Shown in pieces: positions 1-7,874 of a stretch of 64,000 bases of DNA. Below the pieces are notes generated by a model. That model was not told the DNA's origin. It saw nothing but the letters and a program-made list of their open reading frames with translations, and searched no databases. The stretch comes from Bacteroidota bacterium (GTDB lineage: Bacteria > Bacteroidota > Ignavibacteria > Kapaibacteriales > Kapaibacteriaceae), in NCBI GenBank assembly GCA_018266735.1, contig JAFDZT010000009.1, forward strand, positions 62,001-126,000. The letters run 5' to 3'. The first letter of the stretch is position 1, and each line of letters opens with the position of its first letter. The translations under genes were made by a program, and so were the position numbers.

Positions 1-838
1 TGAGATCTCCCGTTGTGAGTCCGGACTGATAGACCTCCTGCTTGAGGGCGATCCCGCGAGCACTGAAGCGAACACGCGTGAGTGACATCGGGTTGTTAAA
101 GCCGAAGTCGACACCGAACACCTCGGCCGTGTACTCGCTCATGAGCGTCGGCACCACAGACCATCGCGTGTAGATCGTCGACGTGCGTTTGGCATAGACG
201 CCAAGAGTGTAGACGGCGTAGTACTCCGGATCCCGCTCCTCGAGGTCGGTGAGGGTCTTGACGTACTCAGGGGTGAGGAAGCCGTTGTCTTTGTAGGTCG
301 AGTGGATGACGTCGACGTTCTCGTCTGTCTCGATCTTCTCTGGGATCCACCCGTACATGTCTGTCGGATTGTAGGAGAGGTACATCCTGTTCTGCTGGCC
401 GTCGACGCGCTTGGCCGACATCCGCAGCTTGAGAGACATGAAGTCTTCGTAGGTGAACTCGTTGGCCTCCTCCATCCAGACGTGCGTCCACTCGGCCGAC
501 TTCATCTTCTCAGGATCGTCGATCGACGTGAAGACGAGCACGTTCGAACCGTGACGGTAGGTGCGATCCGTCATGTTGTGGTTCTTCTTCTCGTAGAGAC
601 CGTACTCCTGGAGCAGGTCGATCACGGTCTTCATGGCTGTCATACGCAGCGAGGGCAGGTGCTTGCGCGTGATGAGCATCTTGAAGTTGGTGCCTGTCAC
701 AAGTTGAAGCACGAATAACTGCGCGAGCGAGTACGACTTGCTCGAGCGAGCACCACCCTTGTTGGCGACGACGGGTTTCGTCGAGAGCATGTTACTCTCG
801 AAGACGCGCGTGACTTTCAAGTCGAGATCGATGGCCAT
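1..838 (-). CDS. Phage terminase large subunit (partial, C-terminus beyond window)
   Basis: The packaging motor ATPase and headful nuclease that cuts concatemeric phage DNA and pumps it into proheads. Translating the minus strand from the ATG at 838 gives about 279 residues that remain open at the window edge. A Walker A-like segment NKGGARSSKS lies at residues 26-35, a Walker B-like HVWMEEANEF at about 119-128, and a nuclease-domain start VFGVDFGFNNP at about 240-250. This order matches the PBSX/Terminase_3 type. The start lies one base after the TAA of the terminase small gene, so the two are probably translationally coupled. Confidence 0.92.
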   Translation of the reverse strand, partial: MAIDLDLKVTRVFESNMLSTKPVVANKGGARSSKSYSLAQLFVLQLVTGTNFKMLITRKHLPSLRMTAMKTVIDLLQEYGLYEKKNHNMTDRTYRHGSNVLVFTSIDDPEKMKSAEWTHVWMEEANEFTYEDFMSLKLRMSAKRVDGQQNRMYLSYNPTDMYGWIPEKIETDENVDVIHSTYKDNGFLTPEYVKTLTDLEERDPEYYAVYTLGVYAKRTSTIYTRWSVVPTLMSEYTAEVFGVDFGFNNPMSLTRVRFSARGIALKQEVYQSGLTTGDL

Positions 839-839
839 G

Positions 840-1457
840 TTACTCTTCTTCGGTCTCGGCAGCTTCGGAAGGATTCGAGTCACGGCCGCCAACGACCGTG
901 ATCTGCACGCTGCGCACAGACTTGGCATCGACGGAGTGTTCGTTCTTGACGATCTCCGTAGCCTCACCCATGGCGAGACTTTCCGTGCGTGCGAGGTTCG
1001 GATAGACGCGAGCTGTTTCTGCCGTGAGCTTCAGCAGTTCCTTGACCGTGAGATCCTCGAGCTTCAGCACGAAGGCAGGGTCCTTCTTGAAGCGTTCGTA
1101 GTAGGCACGGATCGGTGCCATCATGACTTCCATGATCTCATGTGACTGCCGCGCATGACGCTTGTGCATGTCGCGGATCACGGCGAGCTCTGCATCGCAG
1201 GCTTCCTTCTGAACGTGGTCATCCCAAGCGCGAACACGCTGCACCCATGAGTGGTGCGAGGACCATGCGCGAAGCAGCGACTCGCTCTTGCCGAGTGCCG
1301 TCGCCAGGCGAGCGGACGAACGCGGCACCTGCTGGATGCGGTAGGCCTCGAACGCCTGAAAGGCTACGTCCGATTCGTCAGCGAGACGCTGCCACGGTTT
1401 GCGGTCTTCGTCGTCGTGGTCGACGACCTGCATTTTGGGTTTGAACTTACGTGGCAT
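840..1457 (-). CDS. Phage terminase small subunit-like protein
   Basis: The DNA-recognition partner of the large terminase, inferred from position and from its content. The 205-residue protein has a charged N-terminus, then a helix-turn-helix-like segment around residues 45-75 (SSARLATALGKSESLLRAW), followed by WVQRVRAWDDH and a long alpha-helical region. This pattern is usual in small terminase subunits of temperate phages. It overlaps the end of the methyltransferase gene by 11 bases and ends one base before the large subunit start, so the three form one leftward operon. The low-complexity acidic tail (EAAETEEE) may contact the large subunit; that is inference. Confidence 0.8.
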   Translation of the reverse strand: MPRKFKPKMQVVDHDDEDRKPWQRLADESDVAFQAFEAYRIQQVPRSSARLATALGKSESLLRAWSSHHSWVQRVRAWDDHVQKEACDAELAVIRDMHKRHARQSHEIMEVMMAPIRAYYERFKKDPAFVLKLEDLTVKELLKLTAETARVYPNLARTESLAMGEATEIVKNEHSVDAKSVRSVQITVVGGRDSNPSEAAETEEE

Positions 1458-2775
1458 TGAAGTCCTCGATGCATGGTTGTCCGTTGCGTGTGATGATGAC
1501 GCTCTTGTCGTTCTTCTCTCTCCAGGCGATGTAGCGCATCACGATCACGTCGACATAGCACGGGTCCATCTCCATCGTGTGGCAGATGCGGTTCATCTGT
1601 TCGCAAGCGATCAGCGTTGATCCGGATCCACCGAAGAGGTCGAGCACCACGTCTCCCGGTTCGGTCGAGTTCTGAAGAGCACGGGAGACAAGTGCCAAGG
1701 GCTTCTGTGTCGGATGCACATACGTGGTGACGCTCTCGCGTGATATCTCCCATACACCAACCTCGCTGTTGTCACCGAACCAGCGTGCATGTTCACCGGC
1801 ACCGTTGGTGGCACCGAGGCCGCCATAGATGCATGGCTCGTAGATGCGTTTGTAGCGGGCGTAGGAGATGGGTGCAGCGTTCTTCTTCCAGATGATGGGC
1901 ACCTTGTCGAACGGGATCTCGTTGACCTTGAAAGCCTCGCAGACTTCGTAACCATACTGCGCTGCATGCCAGACATAGTAGTGGGCATGCTTGACAAGGT
2001 GTCGCTTGGCATTGGCAAGGAAGTCGATGAGGAACGAGCGGTAGGAATCGTCATCCATCTTGTCAGTCCACTCGGCACCGGTCGTCTCGTTCCAGTCCTT
2101 GCCTCCGTCGCGCTTGGCATTGAGGTCGTTATAATCGATGTTGTACGGTGGATCCGTAAAGAGCAGGTGAGCTGCGCGGCCGTTCATGAGTGTGGCCACG
2201 TCCTCGGTATTCGTCGAGTCACCACAGAGCAACCTGTGTGGTCCGAGCTGGTAGATGTCGCCTCGCTTCGAGACCGGATCGGCGACCTCTGCAGAGAAGT
2301 CATCCTCGATCGAATCCTCGGCCGTCGACGGCAGCAGCACGTTCATGCCCGAGAGCATGGCCGTGAGTTCGTCGGCATTGAAGGGGAGAGATGACTCGAG
2401 ATCTGCGAGGTTGAATTCGACCTGCAGTTCCTCGATTAGCTTGGCGAGCTTGTGAGGATCCGTATCGAACCGAGTCTCGTTGGTCTCGATGGCCACACGC
2501 TGTGCATGCTGTTCGGAGATACTCCCGAGGTTGTAGGCCATGATGTGGGTGAAACCCAGGTGCAGCATGGCATCGTAACGGTGGTTCCCGTTGACGACCT
2601 CGTAGAAGCCCGAGGGCAGTTGACGGATGATGATGTTCTCGATCTGGCCGTTGCGCTTGATGTTGGCAGCCAGTTTCTCGGCCAGCTCTACGCTGTCGAG
2701 TTTGTAATTCCAGTCGGCTTTGACGAGTCGAGAAGTCTCGACGTTGACGTAGCCGATGGGCAAAGGGGTGTTCAT
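1447..2775 (-). CDS. ParB-like/DNA N6-adenine methyltransferase fusion
   Basis: A site-specific phage DNA methyltransferase fused to an N-terminal ParB/sulfiredoxin-fold domain. The ParB-like part covers about residues 8-105, with the NGNHRYDA box at 62-69. The methyltransferase part carries DPPY at 208-211, HPTQKPL at 354-360 and the SAM-binding FGGSGS at 381-386. Catalytic motif before SAM motif is the beta-class order, and DPPY favours N6-adenine. It is the first gene of the leftward packaging operon. Likely roles are protection from host restriction or marking of DNA for packaging. No cognate restriction enzyme is seen. The 442-residue length is normal for this fusion. Confidence 0.92.
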   Translation of the reverse strand: MNTPLPIGYVNVETSRLVKADWNYKLDSVELAEKLAANIKRNGQIENIIIRQLPSGFYEVVNGNHRYDAMLHLGFTHIMAYNLGSISEQHAQRVAIETNETRFDTDPHKLAKLIEELQVEFNLADLESSLPFNADELTAMLSGMNVLLPSTAEDSIEDDFSAEVADPVSKRGDIYQLGPHRLLCGDSTNTEDVATLMNGRAAHLLFTDPPYNIDYNDLNAKRDGGKDWNETTGAEWTDKMDDDSYRSFLIDFLANAKRHLVKHAHYYVWHAAQYGYEVCEAFKVNEIPFDKVPIIWKKNAAPISYARYKRIYEPCIYGGLGATNGAGEHARWFGDNSEVGVWEISRESVTTYVHPTQKPLALVSRALQNSTEPGDVVLDLFGGSGSTLIACEQMNRICHTMEMDPCYVDVIVMRYIAWREKNDKSVIITRNGQPCIEDFNAT

Positions 2776-2987
2776 TTTGCCTCGAGGTGATGGTAGACGA
2801 GTGCAGCTCGGCTAGCAAAACGAACAAGGAAAAGTGGAACGCTTTCGGAAACCGTTCCAGAAACCGTTCCAGAAACCGTTCCGGAAACGGTTCCGGAATC
2901 CGTTCAGGAATCGCATTCGTGAACCGTTCATGAAGGGGAGCATTTTCTAGGCGTGAGTTTCGCCACAGATCAACCACGAGGGCATCT
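2776..2987. promoter_or_regulatory. Divergent intergenic region of the phage head genes
   Basis: This 212-base gap separates the leftward packaging operon from the rightward capsid/tail operon and must hold, or be read through from, promoters for both. About half of it is an array of 12-bp dyad repeats, listed separately. A GAGGG sequence about 7 bases before the GTG at 2988 serves the protease gene. I could not identify clear -35/-10 pairs, so promoters recognised through a phage activator are possible. Confidence 0.5.
2835..2930. repeat. Array of eight 12-bp imperfect palindromes
   Basis: Eight contiguous 12-base units follow each other without spacers. The central ones are closest to GGAAACCGTTCC, that is GGAA-N4-TTCC with dyad symmetry; the outer ones are degenerate. 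Unit starts are 2835, 2847, 2859, 2871, 2883, 2895, 2907 and 2919. The array lies between two divergent phage operons, which fits a multi-site operator or activator array. It is not coding: the open frame across it on the minus strand has a repeating four-residue pattern caused only by the 12-base period. Confidence 0.85.
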
Positions 2988-4892
2988 GTGCCGGAACCAA
3001 TCAAGACATTGCCGACGACCTTCAAGTGCGAAGTATTCCGCGCTGGTACGCAGACTGACTCTGCCGGCAACTCGAAGGAGTGGACGATCGAGGATCTGAA
3101 TACGATCGCCGACAACTTCAACGAGCAAGACCCCAAGGATCGCATCGATGCCCCTGCTACCATCGGGCATCCCGCTGACAACCACCCAGCCTGGGGATGG
3201 GTGAGCAAGCTCTGGGTTGAGGATGACACACTCTGGGCCGAGTTCAAGGACTGCCAGCCCCAGTTCATGGAGCTGCTCGACAAGAAGATGTTCACGTCGC
3301 GCTCCATCTCCCTCTATGCCGATTCACTCCGCCTGCGCCACGTCGCCTTCCTTGGTGCTGCTCAGCCGGCCGTCAAGGGCCTCGAAGAGATGGCCTTCAA
3401 GGGTAGCGGCGCGATCCTGTCGTTTGCCATGGATGGTGCTCCTGCCATCACACCGACCGAAGCTGCCGGCGGCAAGACACTCGACGAGTTACTGGCCGAG
3501 CAAGAAGCTCGGTCGAAAGCATGCGGCATCTCTGTCAAGGAATCATCGGTCGGCTTCCTCGTGAAGCCTGTTGCATTTGCGAGTGTTCCCGATGAGCAGT
3601 TCGCCGATCCCGTGCACTACCGTTTCCCGTTTGCGACCGAAGGTCAGATCCGTTCTTCGATGCGACTCTTCAACGAGTGGCAGATCCGCGAGGCTTATGC
3701 AGAGCAGGAACGTCAGGTGATTCTGACCAAGCTCATCGATGCTGCCCTCGCTGCCGGCATCGATCTCGAGAAGAACTACATGTTCACCGAGGCAGGTAAC
3801 AATAAGGGGAAAACTGTACGCGATGAGCGAGCACTAAAGTTCGCGCTTCCCGTCTTGCAGGGTAAGGGTTTCGATGAGGTGCCGGAGAAGTACTCCGAAC
3901 TTACGGTCGACGATTTCGCCGACCCTGTTAACCTGCGCTTCCCGCTTGGGTCAAAGTTTATTGCAGCAACCATCGCCACGTGGGGTCGCGAGGATGTGCG
4001 CAAGGATTACACAGAACAGCAACAGGCTACGATATCCGCGCGCGTTATCAAAGTAGCATTGGCCGATGGCTATAACCTCACGAGTCACGCATGGGCGATT
4101 CGCGAAACGTATAGTGATCACGTAGACGTACCAGCCGAAATACTTTCCAAGAAGCAACTCATCGATGTGGTGGGCCGCATGGGCGGAGCTGCACCTGTAG
4201 CCGATCAAGTACCAACACCAACTTCCACCAACTATGGAGGTTCTTCCGTGAACGAAGAACTATTCAAGCAGTTCCTTGAGGAACTCTCTGCCTATGCCTC
4301 GGAGGCGTATGGCGAAGAGGTCGCTACGGCACTCGCGGCCAAGGCCAACGAGCTCAAGGACAAGTACATGCAGATGGCCGCATCAGCGAACGCTGATCCC
4401 AATGCACAGGCAGGTGCGGGCACTGCAGCAGGCGTGACGAACAACGCCGAGCTTGCAGCCGCCAACAAGCGCATCGCTCAACTCGAATTCAACGAACGCC
4501 GTACCGGCTTCCTTTCCTTCGCAGACGGGCTCATTAACGAGCACCGCATCCTGCCGAAGCACAAGGACCAGGTGGTTGGTCTTCTCGAGGCAGCTCACTC
4601 GCGCGGCGAGATCAGCTTCTCCGAAGGCGACGTTGTGAAGAAGACGGGCAACGAGTCGCTCCTGCGTGACTTCCTCAAGAGTCTCGAGCCGCAGATCGCT
4701 GTCGGTGAGCAGGCAACCGGTAACCGTGCAGGTGCACCACAAGCCGGTGGCAGCGAGTTCGCTGAGGCGCAAGCCGAAGAACTTCTTGCTGACAAGAAGA
4801 TCACATCATACCGGGAAGAGCAAGCAAAGGCAGGACGCACGCTGTCCTACCTGCAGGCTCTCTCTGAACTCGAAACTCAAGGAGCGATCTAA
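2988..4892 (+). CDS. Phage capsid maturation protease-scaffold fusion (Mu gpI-like)
   Basis: Processes and scaffolds the prohead. Residues 1-140 look like the Mu I-type head protease: GHP at 60-62, PAWGWV at 67-72, TLWAEF at 81-86, SRSISLY at 104-110 and LRHVAFLGAAQPAVKG at 116-131. The last 215 residues are an acidic helical scaffold. Between them is an unusual insert (about residues 175-410) with two copies of a domain beginning FADPV-x-x-RFP. The GTG start is supported by GAGGG about 7 bases upstream and by the protease fold beginning immediately. At 634 residues it is longer than usual for this family. It overlaps the major capsid gene at TAATG. Confidence 0.85.
   Translation: MPEPIKTLPTTFKCEVFRAGTQTDSAGNSKEWTIEDLNTIADNFNEQDPKDRIDAPATIGHPADNHPAWGWVSKLWVEDDTLWAEFKDCQPQFMELLDKKMFTSRSISLYADSLRLRHVAFLGAAQPAVKGLEEMAFKGSGAILSFAMDGAPAITPTEAAGGKTLDELLAEQEARSKACGISVKESSVGFLVKPVAFASVPDEQFADPVHYRFPFATEGQIRSSMRLFNEWQIREAYAEQERQVILTKLIDAALAAGIDLEKNYMFTEAGNNKGKTVRDERALKFALPVLQGKGFDEVPEKYSELTVDDFADPVNLRFPLGSKFIAATIATWGREDVRKDYTEQQQATISARVIKVALADGYNLTSHAWAIRETYSDHVDVPAEILSKKQLIDVVGRMGGAAPVADQVPTPTSTNYGGSSVNEELFKQFLEELSAYASEAYGEEVATALAAKANELKDKYMQMAASANADPNAQAGAGTAAGVTNNAELAAANKRIAQLEFNERRTGFLSFADGLINEHRILPKHKDQVVGLLEAAHSRGEISFSEGDVVKKTGNESLLRDFLKSLEPQIAVGEQATGNRAGAPQAGGSEFAEAQAEELLADKKITSYREEQAKAGRTLSYLQALSELETQGAI
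4248..4892 (+). CDS. Nested scaffold protein from internal GTG start
   Basis: In frame within the protease gene, a strong GGAGG at 4236-4240 sits 7 bases before a GTG at 4248. This falls exactly where the repeat insert ends and the helical scaffold begins. Translation from here would give a separate 214-residue scaffold, as in the lambda C/Nu3 and Mu I/Z pairs. The product is rich in Ala, Glu and Lys and ends at the shared stop. Seen: ribosome site, spacing and domain boundary. Inferred: that it is used. Confidence 0.65.
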   Translation: MNEELFKQFLEELSAYASEAYGEEVATALAAKANELKDKYMQMAASANADPNAQAGAGTAAGVTNNAELAAANKRIAQLEFNERRTGFLSFADGLINEHRILPKHKDQVVGLLEAAHSRGEISFSEGDVVKKTGNESLLRDFLKSLEPQIAVGEQATGNRAGAPQAGGSEFAEAQAEELLADKKITSYREEQAKAGRTLSYLQALSELETQGAI

Positions 4893-5815
4893 TGGCCACA
4901 TCACGCCAATATGACATTGCCACAGCCAATCCGGTGTTGACGAACGTTGTTCGTGGCTACGGCAACAACAGCTTCGTGGCCGACCAGATCCTGCCGATCG
5001 TTGAGGTCGACAGCGAAGTGGGCACGTACCGTGACTTCGGCGCAGATCGCTTCAAGATCTACGACACGGTGCGTGCATTGCGTGCAGACTCGAACCGAGT
5101 CCCGGCCGCATCGCAGCGACGCCTGCCGTACAACCTCGACGAGCACGATCTCGAGGAACCGATCGACTACCGCGAGCAGGCCTCCGACATGAAGCGTCAG
5201 GCCAACGCTGCCAACCGTGTCGCCGAACTGCTCACGCTGGCTCGCGAGTCGCGCGTTGCGACGCTCGTGCAGGCATCCGGCACCTATGCCGGTGGCCACT
5301 CGTCCGCGCTTTCGGGCACGAACCGCTTCTCGCACGACTCGTCGGATCCTGCTGCTTTGATCGCAAGTGCCAAGGCCACGGTGGCCAGCAAGATCGGCGC
5401 AGATCCGAACCTGCTCGTGCTCTCGCACGATGTGTACTTGCGTCTGCTCGTGCACCCTGCCATCAAGGAACTCATCAAGTATGCCGGCATCGGCGTACCG
5501 ACGATCGAGAGCCTGAAGACGATCTTCGACGTGGAGAAGATCATCGTCGGCAAGGGCGTGTATCAGGCGCAGGGTGCAACGTCCTTCACGAAGCTCTTCT
5601 CGAACACGTGTGCGCTCCTGTTCGTGAATCCGTCTACGGTTCCCGACGAGGAGAACCCATCCTTCGGCTACACGCTTCGCAAGAAGGGCATGCCGACAGC
5701 CGATGTCTACAGCGGTCCGGGCGGCAAGGTCACTCTCGTTCGCTCGACCGACATCAACAAGTCGATCGTGATGGGCAACACGAGTGGCTTCCTCTACACA
5801 AGCGTCTTGTCGTAA
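4892..5815 (+). CDS. Major capsid protein
   Basis: The main shell protein of the phage head. The 307-residue product follows the protease-scaffold gene directly (stop and start overlap at TAATG), the standard place for this gene. It begins with the ATANPVLTNV-type N-terminus, has DQILPIVEVDSEVGTYRDFG near residue 30-50, and has later segments (VDVEKIIVGKGVYQ-like and a GGKVTLVRSTD end) typical of capsid proteins that build HK97-like folds without a cleaved delta domain. Identification rests on context and general pattern. No strong link to one named coat family was visible. Confidence 0.85.
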   Translation: MATSRQYDIATANPVLTNVVRGYGNNSFVADQILPIVEVDSEVGTYRDFGADRFKIYDTVRALRADSNRVPAASQRRLPYNLDEHDLEEPIDYREQASDMKRQANAANRVAELLTLARESRVATLVQASGTYAGGHSSALSGTNRFSHDSSDPAALIASAKATVASKIGADPNLLVLSHDVYLRLLVHPAIKELIKYAGIGVPTIESLKTIFDVEKIIVGKGVYQAQGATSFTKLFSNTCALLFVNPSTVPDEENPSFGYTLRKKGMPTADVYSGPGGKVTLVRSTDINKSIVMGNTSGFLYTSVLS

Positions 5816-5825
5816 GGAGCTACCG

Positions 5826-6074
5826 ATGCCTAAGTACACCATCCACGGCACATCCGTTCTGCACAATGATACGCTCTACGAAGAAGGCTCGACAATCGAG
5901 TTGACCAAGGAAGAAGCGCAACCGCTTGCTGCTGTACTCACCGAGATCAAGGCTACCTCTGCGAAGAAGGATCCTGATCCCAAGCCCACTGCTTCCGGTA
6001 AGGAAGGCTCGTTCACACCACCGACAGGGGATGCCGGTGGTGATTCAAACACCAATCTGACGGGGACAAACTAA
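5826..6074 (+). CDS. Small phage protein after the capsid gene
   Basis: An 82-residue protein, start chosen at the ATG after AAGGAGCTACCG. Its N-terminal half (YTIHGTSVLHNDTLYEEGS, then IELTKEEAQPL) is like small proteins often found beside capsid genes that describe a bounded beta strand followed by an acidic helix. The C-terminal part is Lys/Pro/Gly-rich and likely disordered. It overlaps the next gene by one base. Function is unknown; a minor head or decoration role is inferred from position only. Confidence 0.7.
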   Translation: MPKYTIHGTSVLHNDTLYEEGSTIELTKEEAQPLAAVLTEIKATSAKKDPDPKPTASGKEGSFTPPTGDAGGDSNTNLTGTN

Positions 6075-6511
6075 TGTCGTCCAAGACAACACTTATCATG
6101 GGCATGGCCACGGTGATCGCTGGTGCCGACGTTGTAAGGAACCGCTTCCTTACTGCTGATGGCGAGTACTGCGGTGCCGGCGCAAAGGCCCTCGGAGTTA
6201 CCGACGAGAAGGCACTCGACGGCGAGGCATGTCCCGTCGCAATCGGCGGCATTGTGCTGGTCGAATCGGGTGACGCCATCGTCCTCGGTGCCGGCGGCAT
6301 GGTTGCCATCAAGTCCGACTCAACGGGACGCGCTGTTCCGGCGACAGCATTTTCCGTGACCGTCCCGGGAACTGGAACTGCTGTCACTTCCAATGCCGCA
6401 CAACCGGATCTCACCGAGGCCGGTGGTGTGCTGCCGGAGATCGTCAACGGCTACGCCCTCGATGCAGCATCGGGAGCAGGCGAGCTCGTACGCGTGAAGC
6501 TTTGCGCTTGA
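6074..6511 (+). CDS. Capsid decoration (cement) protein, DUF2190-like
   Basis: A 145-residue glycine/alanine/valine-rich beta protein that matches the pattern of DUF2190 capsid cement proteins: an N-terminal strand region, ALGVTDEKALDGEACPVAIGG, a VVESGDAIVLGAGG-type turn, and a C-terminal NGYALDAASGAGELVRVKL strand. Such proteins bind between capsid subunits from outside and stabilise the shell after expansion. It sits between the small protein above and the head-completion genes, as in Mu-like and related siphophage clusters. Confidence 0.8.
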   Translation: MSSKTTLIMGMATVIAGADVVRNRFLTADGEYCGAGAKALGVTDEKALDGEACPVAIGGIVLVESGDAIVLGAGGMVAIKSDSTGRAVPATAFSVTVPGTGTAVTSNAAQPDLTEAGGVLPEIVNGYALDAASGAGELVRVKLCA

Positions 6512-6515
6512 TATC

Positions 6516-6932
6516 GTGAGCGCATACTGCACCATAGCAGATGTCGAAAGGGAGCTCGGTTCAGCACGGCTGACCGAGCTCTCCAACGACGAGCAGAAGG
6601 CGACGACTCCAAACGAGGAACTCGTTACCGCCCTGATCGCGAATGCGTCCGATCTCATGGACGGATACCTGCGTGGTCGCTATGGTCTGCCACTCGCTTT
6701 CACGAGCGAGATCCTGCGGGATGTGTGTGCAACGATCGTCAAGTACAGACTCTATCGGCATCGTCAATTGAAGATCTCCGAACAGGTGCAAGCCGAGTAC
6801 GACGAGGCTGTCTCGCGTATGAAGCAGATCCAGTCAGGCAAGATCATTCTTGGCGAAGGAATCACCAAGTCGGAACCACGTCAGTTCGCATCCAACTCGC
6901 GCACCTCGGCCTTCGATACTTCGAGGTGGTGA
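6516..6932 (+). CDS. Head completion protein, Gp36/DUF1320-like
   Basis: A 138-residue helical protein. The N-terminus (CTIADVERELGSARLTEL), the central IANASDLMDGYLRGRYGLPL and the later RDVCATIVKYRLYRHR are the hallmarks of the DUF1320/Mu Gp36 family, adaptors at the head-tail connector. It starts with GTG, 4 bases after the cement protein stop. The next gene is the Gp37-like partner, as in Mu-type gene order. Confidence 0.85.
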   Translation: MSAYCTIADVERELGSARLTELSNDEQKATTPNEELVTALIANASDLMDGYLRGRYGLPLAFTSEILRDVCATIVKYRLYRHRQLKISEQVQAEYDEAVSRMKQIQSGKIILGEGITKSEPRQFASNSRTSAFDTSRW

Positions 6933-6933
6933 G

Positions 6934-7341
6934 ATGAATGAACTGGAGATCGAGCAAGCAATTGTCGACAGACTGAAAAGCGAACTCGAAGACGTGATGG
7001 TCCTGCTGTTCCCGGATGTCGACGAGTTCGAGTTCCGCGATGCCAAGGCTGCCATTGTTTGTCGGTTCTCGTCGGCACGCTTTGATACACCGGGCAACGG
7101 TGCAACGTTCCAGACGACGTATCCGCAGTTAGAGGTTCTCGTGTTCAGCAGGTCCCTTCGTGATCACACGGGAGTGCTGACACTGCTGAGGAGAGTGAGA
7201 GCGGCACTGACTGGCTTCGTGCCACCGATGTGTTCGCGCTCTCCATATCCGATCGACGAGCGGTTCCTGGCGCATGATGAGGACGTATGGAGTTACGGCA
7301 TGACGCTCGAAGTACCATCTATCTATCAATATGGGTCGTGA
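6934..7341 (+). CDS. Gp37-like phage head-tail joining protein
   Basis: A 135-residue protein. The true start is the ATG at 6934, one base after the TGA of the previous gene; an upstream open stretch in the same frame is only read-through. The N-terminal ELEIEQAIVDRLKSEL helix, the strand YPQLEVLVFSRSLRDHTG and the C-terminal VWSYGMTLEVPSIYQY match Mu Gp37-type proteins that follow Gp36. It probably helps form the connector or tail terminator. Family assignment is moderate, position strong. Confidence 0.75.
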   Translation: MNELEIEQAIVDRLKSELEDVMVLLFPDVDEFEFRDAKAAIVCRFSSARFDTPGNGATFQTTYPQLEVLVFSRSLRDHTGVLTLLRRVRAALTGFVPPMCSRSPYPIDERFLAHDEDVWSYGMTLEVPSIYQYGS

Positions 7342-7344
7342 GTA

Positions 7345-7608
7345 ATGGAAGAGAGAGACGAAACGGGGTGGCAGAAGTGGGTTCTTGGAATCACCGCCAC
7401 AGTGATCACGACGGGCATGGGCCTGCTGTTCATGACGCTCGTTGGTATGAGCAGTGATCTCGCAGTGGTAAAACGCGAGGTCGAATACTTATCTGCTCAG
7501 TCCATCGAAGCCAATGCGTTTCGGTCGAACATCGATGGCAAGGTGAACGAGATGCGCTTGCAGATCCAGAGACTTGAAGACCGAGATCATACGGAGGTTC
7601 GACGATGA
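7345..7608 (+). CDS. Small membrane protein with coiled coil (holin-like)
   Basis: An 87-residue protein with one membrane segment at about residues 14-36 (GITATVITTGMGLLFMTLVG region) followed by a helical, probably coiled-coil tail (VVKREVEYL to QRLEDRDH). This layout is common for phage holin-associated or antiholin-like proteins. Its stop overlaps the start of the next membrane protein (ATGA), and a CHAP lysin follows, so a lysis role is inferred. Confidence 0.65.
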   Translation: MEERDETGWQKWVLGITATVITTGMGLLFMTLVGMSSDLAVVKREVEYLSAQSIEANAFRSNIDGKVNEMRLQIQRLEDRDHTEVRR

Positions 7609-7874
7609 AGAACTGGAAGAAGGTAATGGCAATCGGATGGGTACTCGGCATCGTTGCATCCGTGTATGCGCTGAACGTGAACCCACAGCTTTCGGCACCT
7701 GCGATGTTTACGCTCATCCTGATCATGGGATTCTCGGCGCAAACTGTCTGGGACATGGTTCTCTTCGGAGATGTTGACACGAGGGATGAGATCATCAACA
7801 AAAGGAACGTGGCGTATGCGATCACTCTTTGTATCCCTGCTCTGCTTGTCCTCGCTGCTGCTCTCGTCAAGTAG
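7605..7874 (+). CDS. Putative holin with three membrane segments
   Basis: An 89-residue protein with three hydrophobic stretches at about residues 7-24, 32-52 and 69-88, and a basic N-terminus (MKNWKK). Size and topology fit a class I holin that times cell lysis. The lysin gene begins within its coding sequence at 7816, in another frame, which suggests coupled expression. No sequence motif defines holins, so this is a topology-and-context call. Confidence 0.65.
   Translation: MKNWKKVMAIGWVLGIVASVYALNVNPQLSAPAMFTLILIMGFSAQTVWDMVLFGDVDTRDEIINKRNVAYAITLCIPALLVLAAALVK

Noticed and set aside
2300-3307. 335-residue minus-strand frame with four-residue repeats
   Set aside because: It crosses the methyltransferase gene, the intergenic 12-bp array and the protease start in another frame. 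The protein repeat is a by-product of the 12-base period.
4901-5866. 321-residue minus-strand frame
   Set aside because: It is an antisense shadow of the major capsid gene, with codon content explained by that gene.
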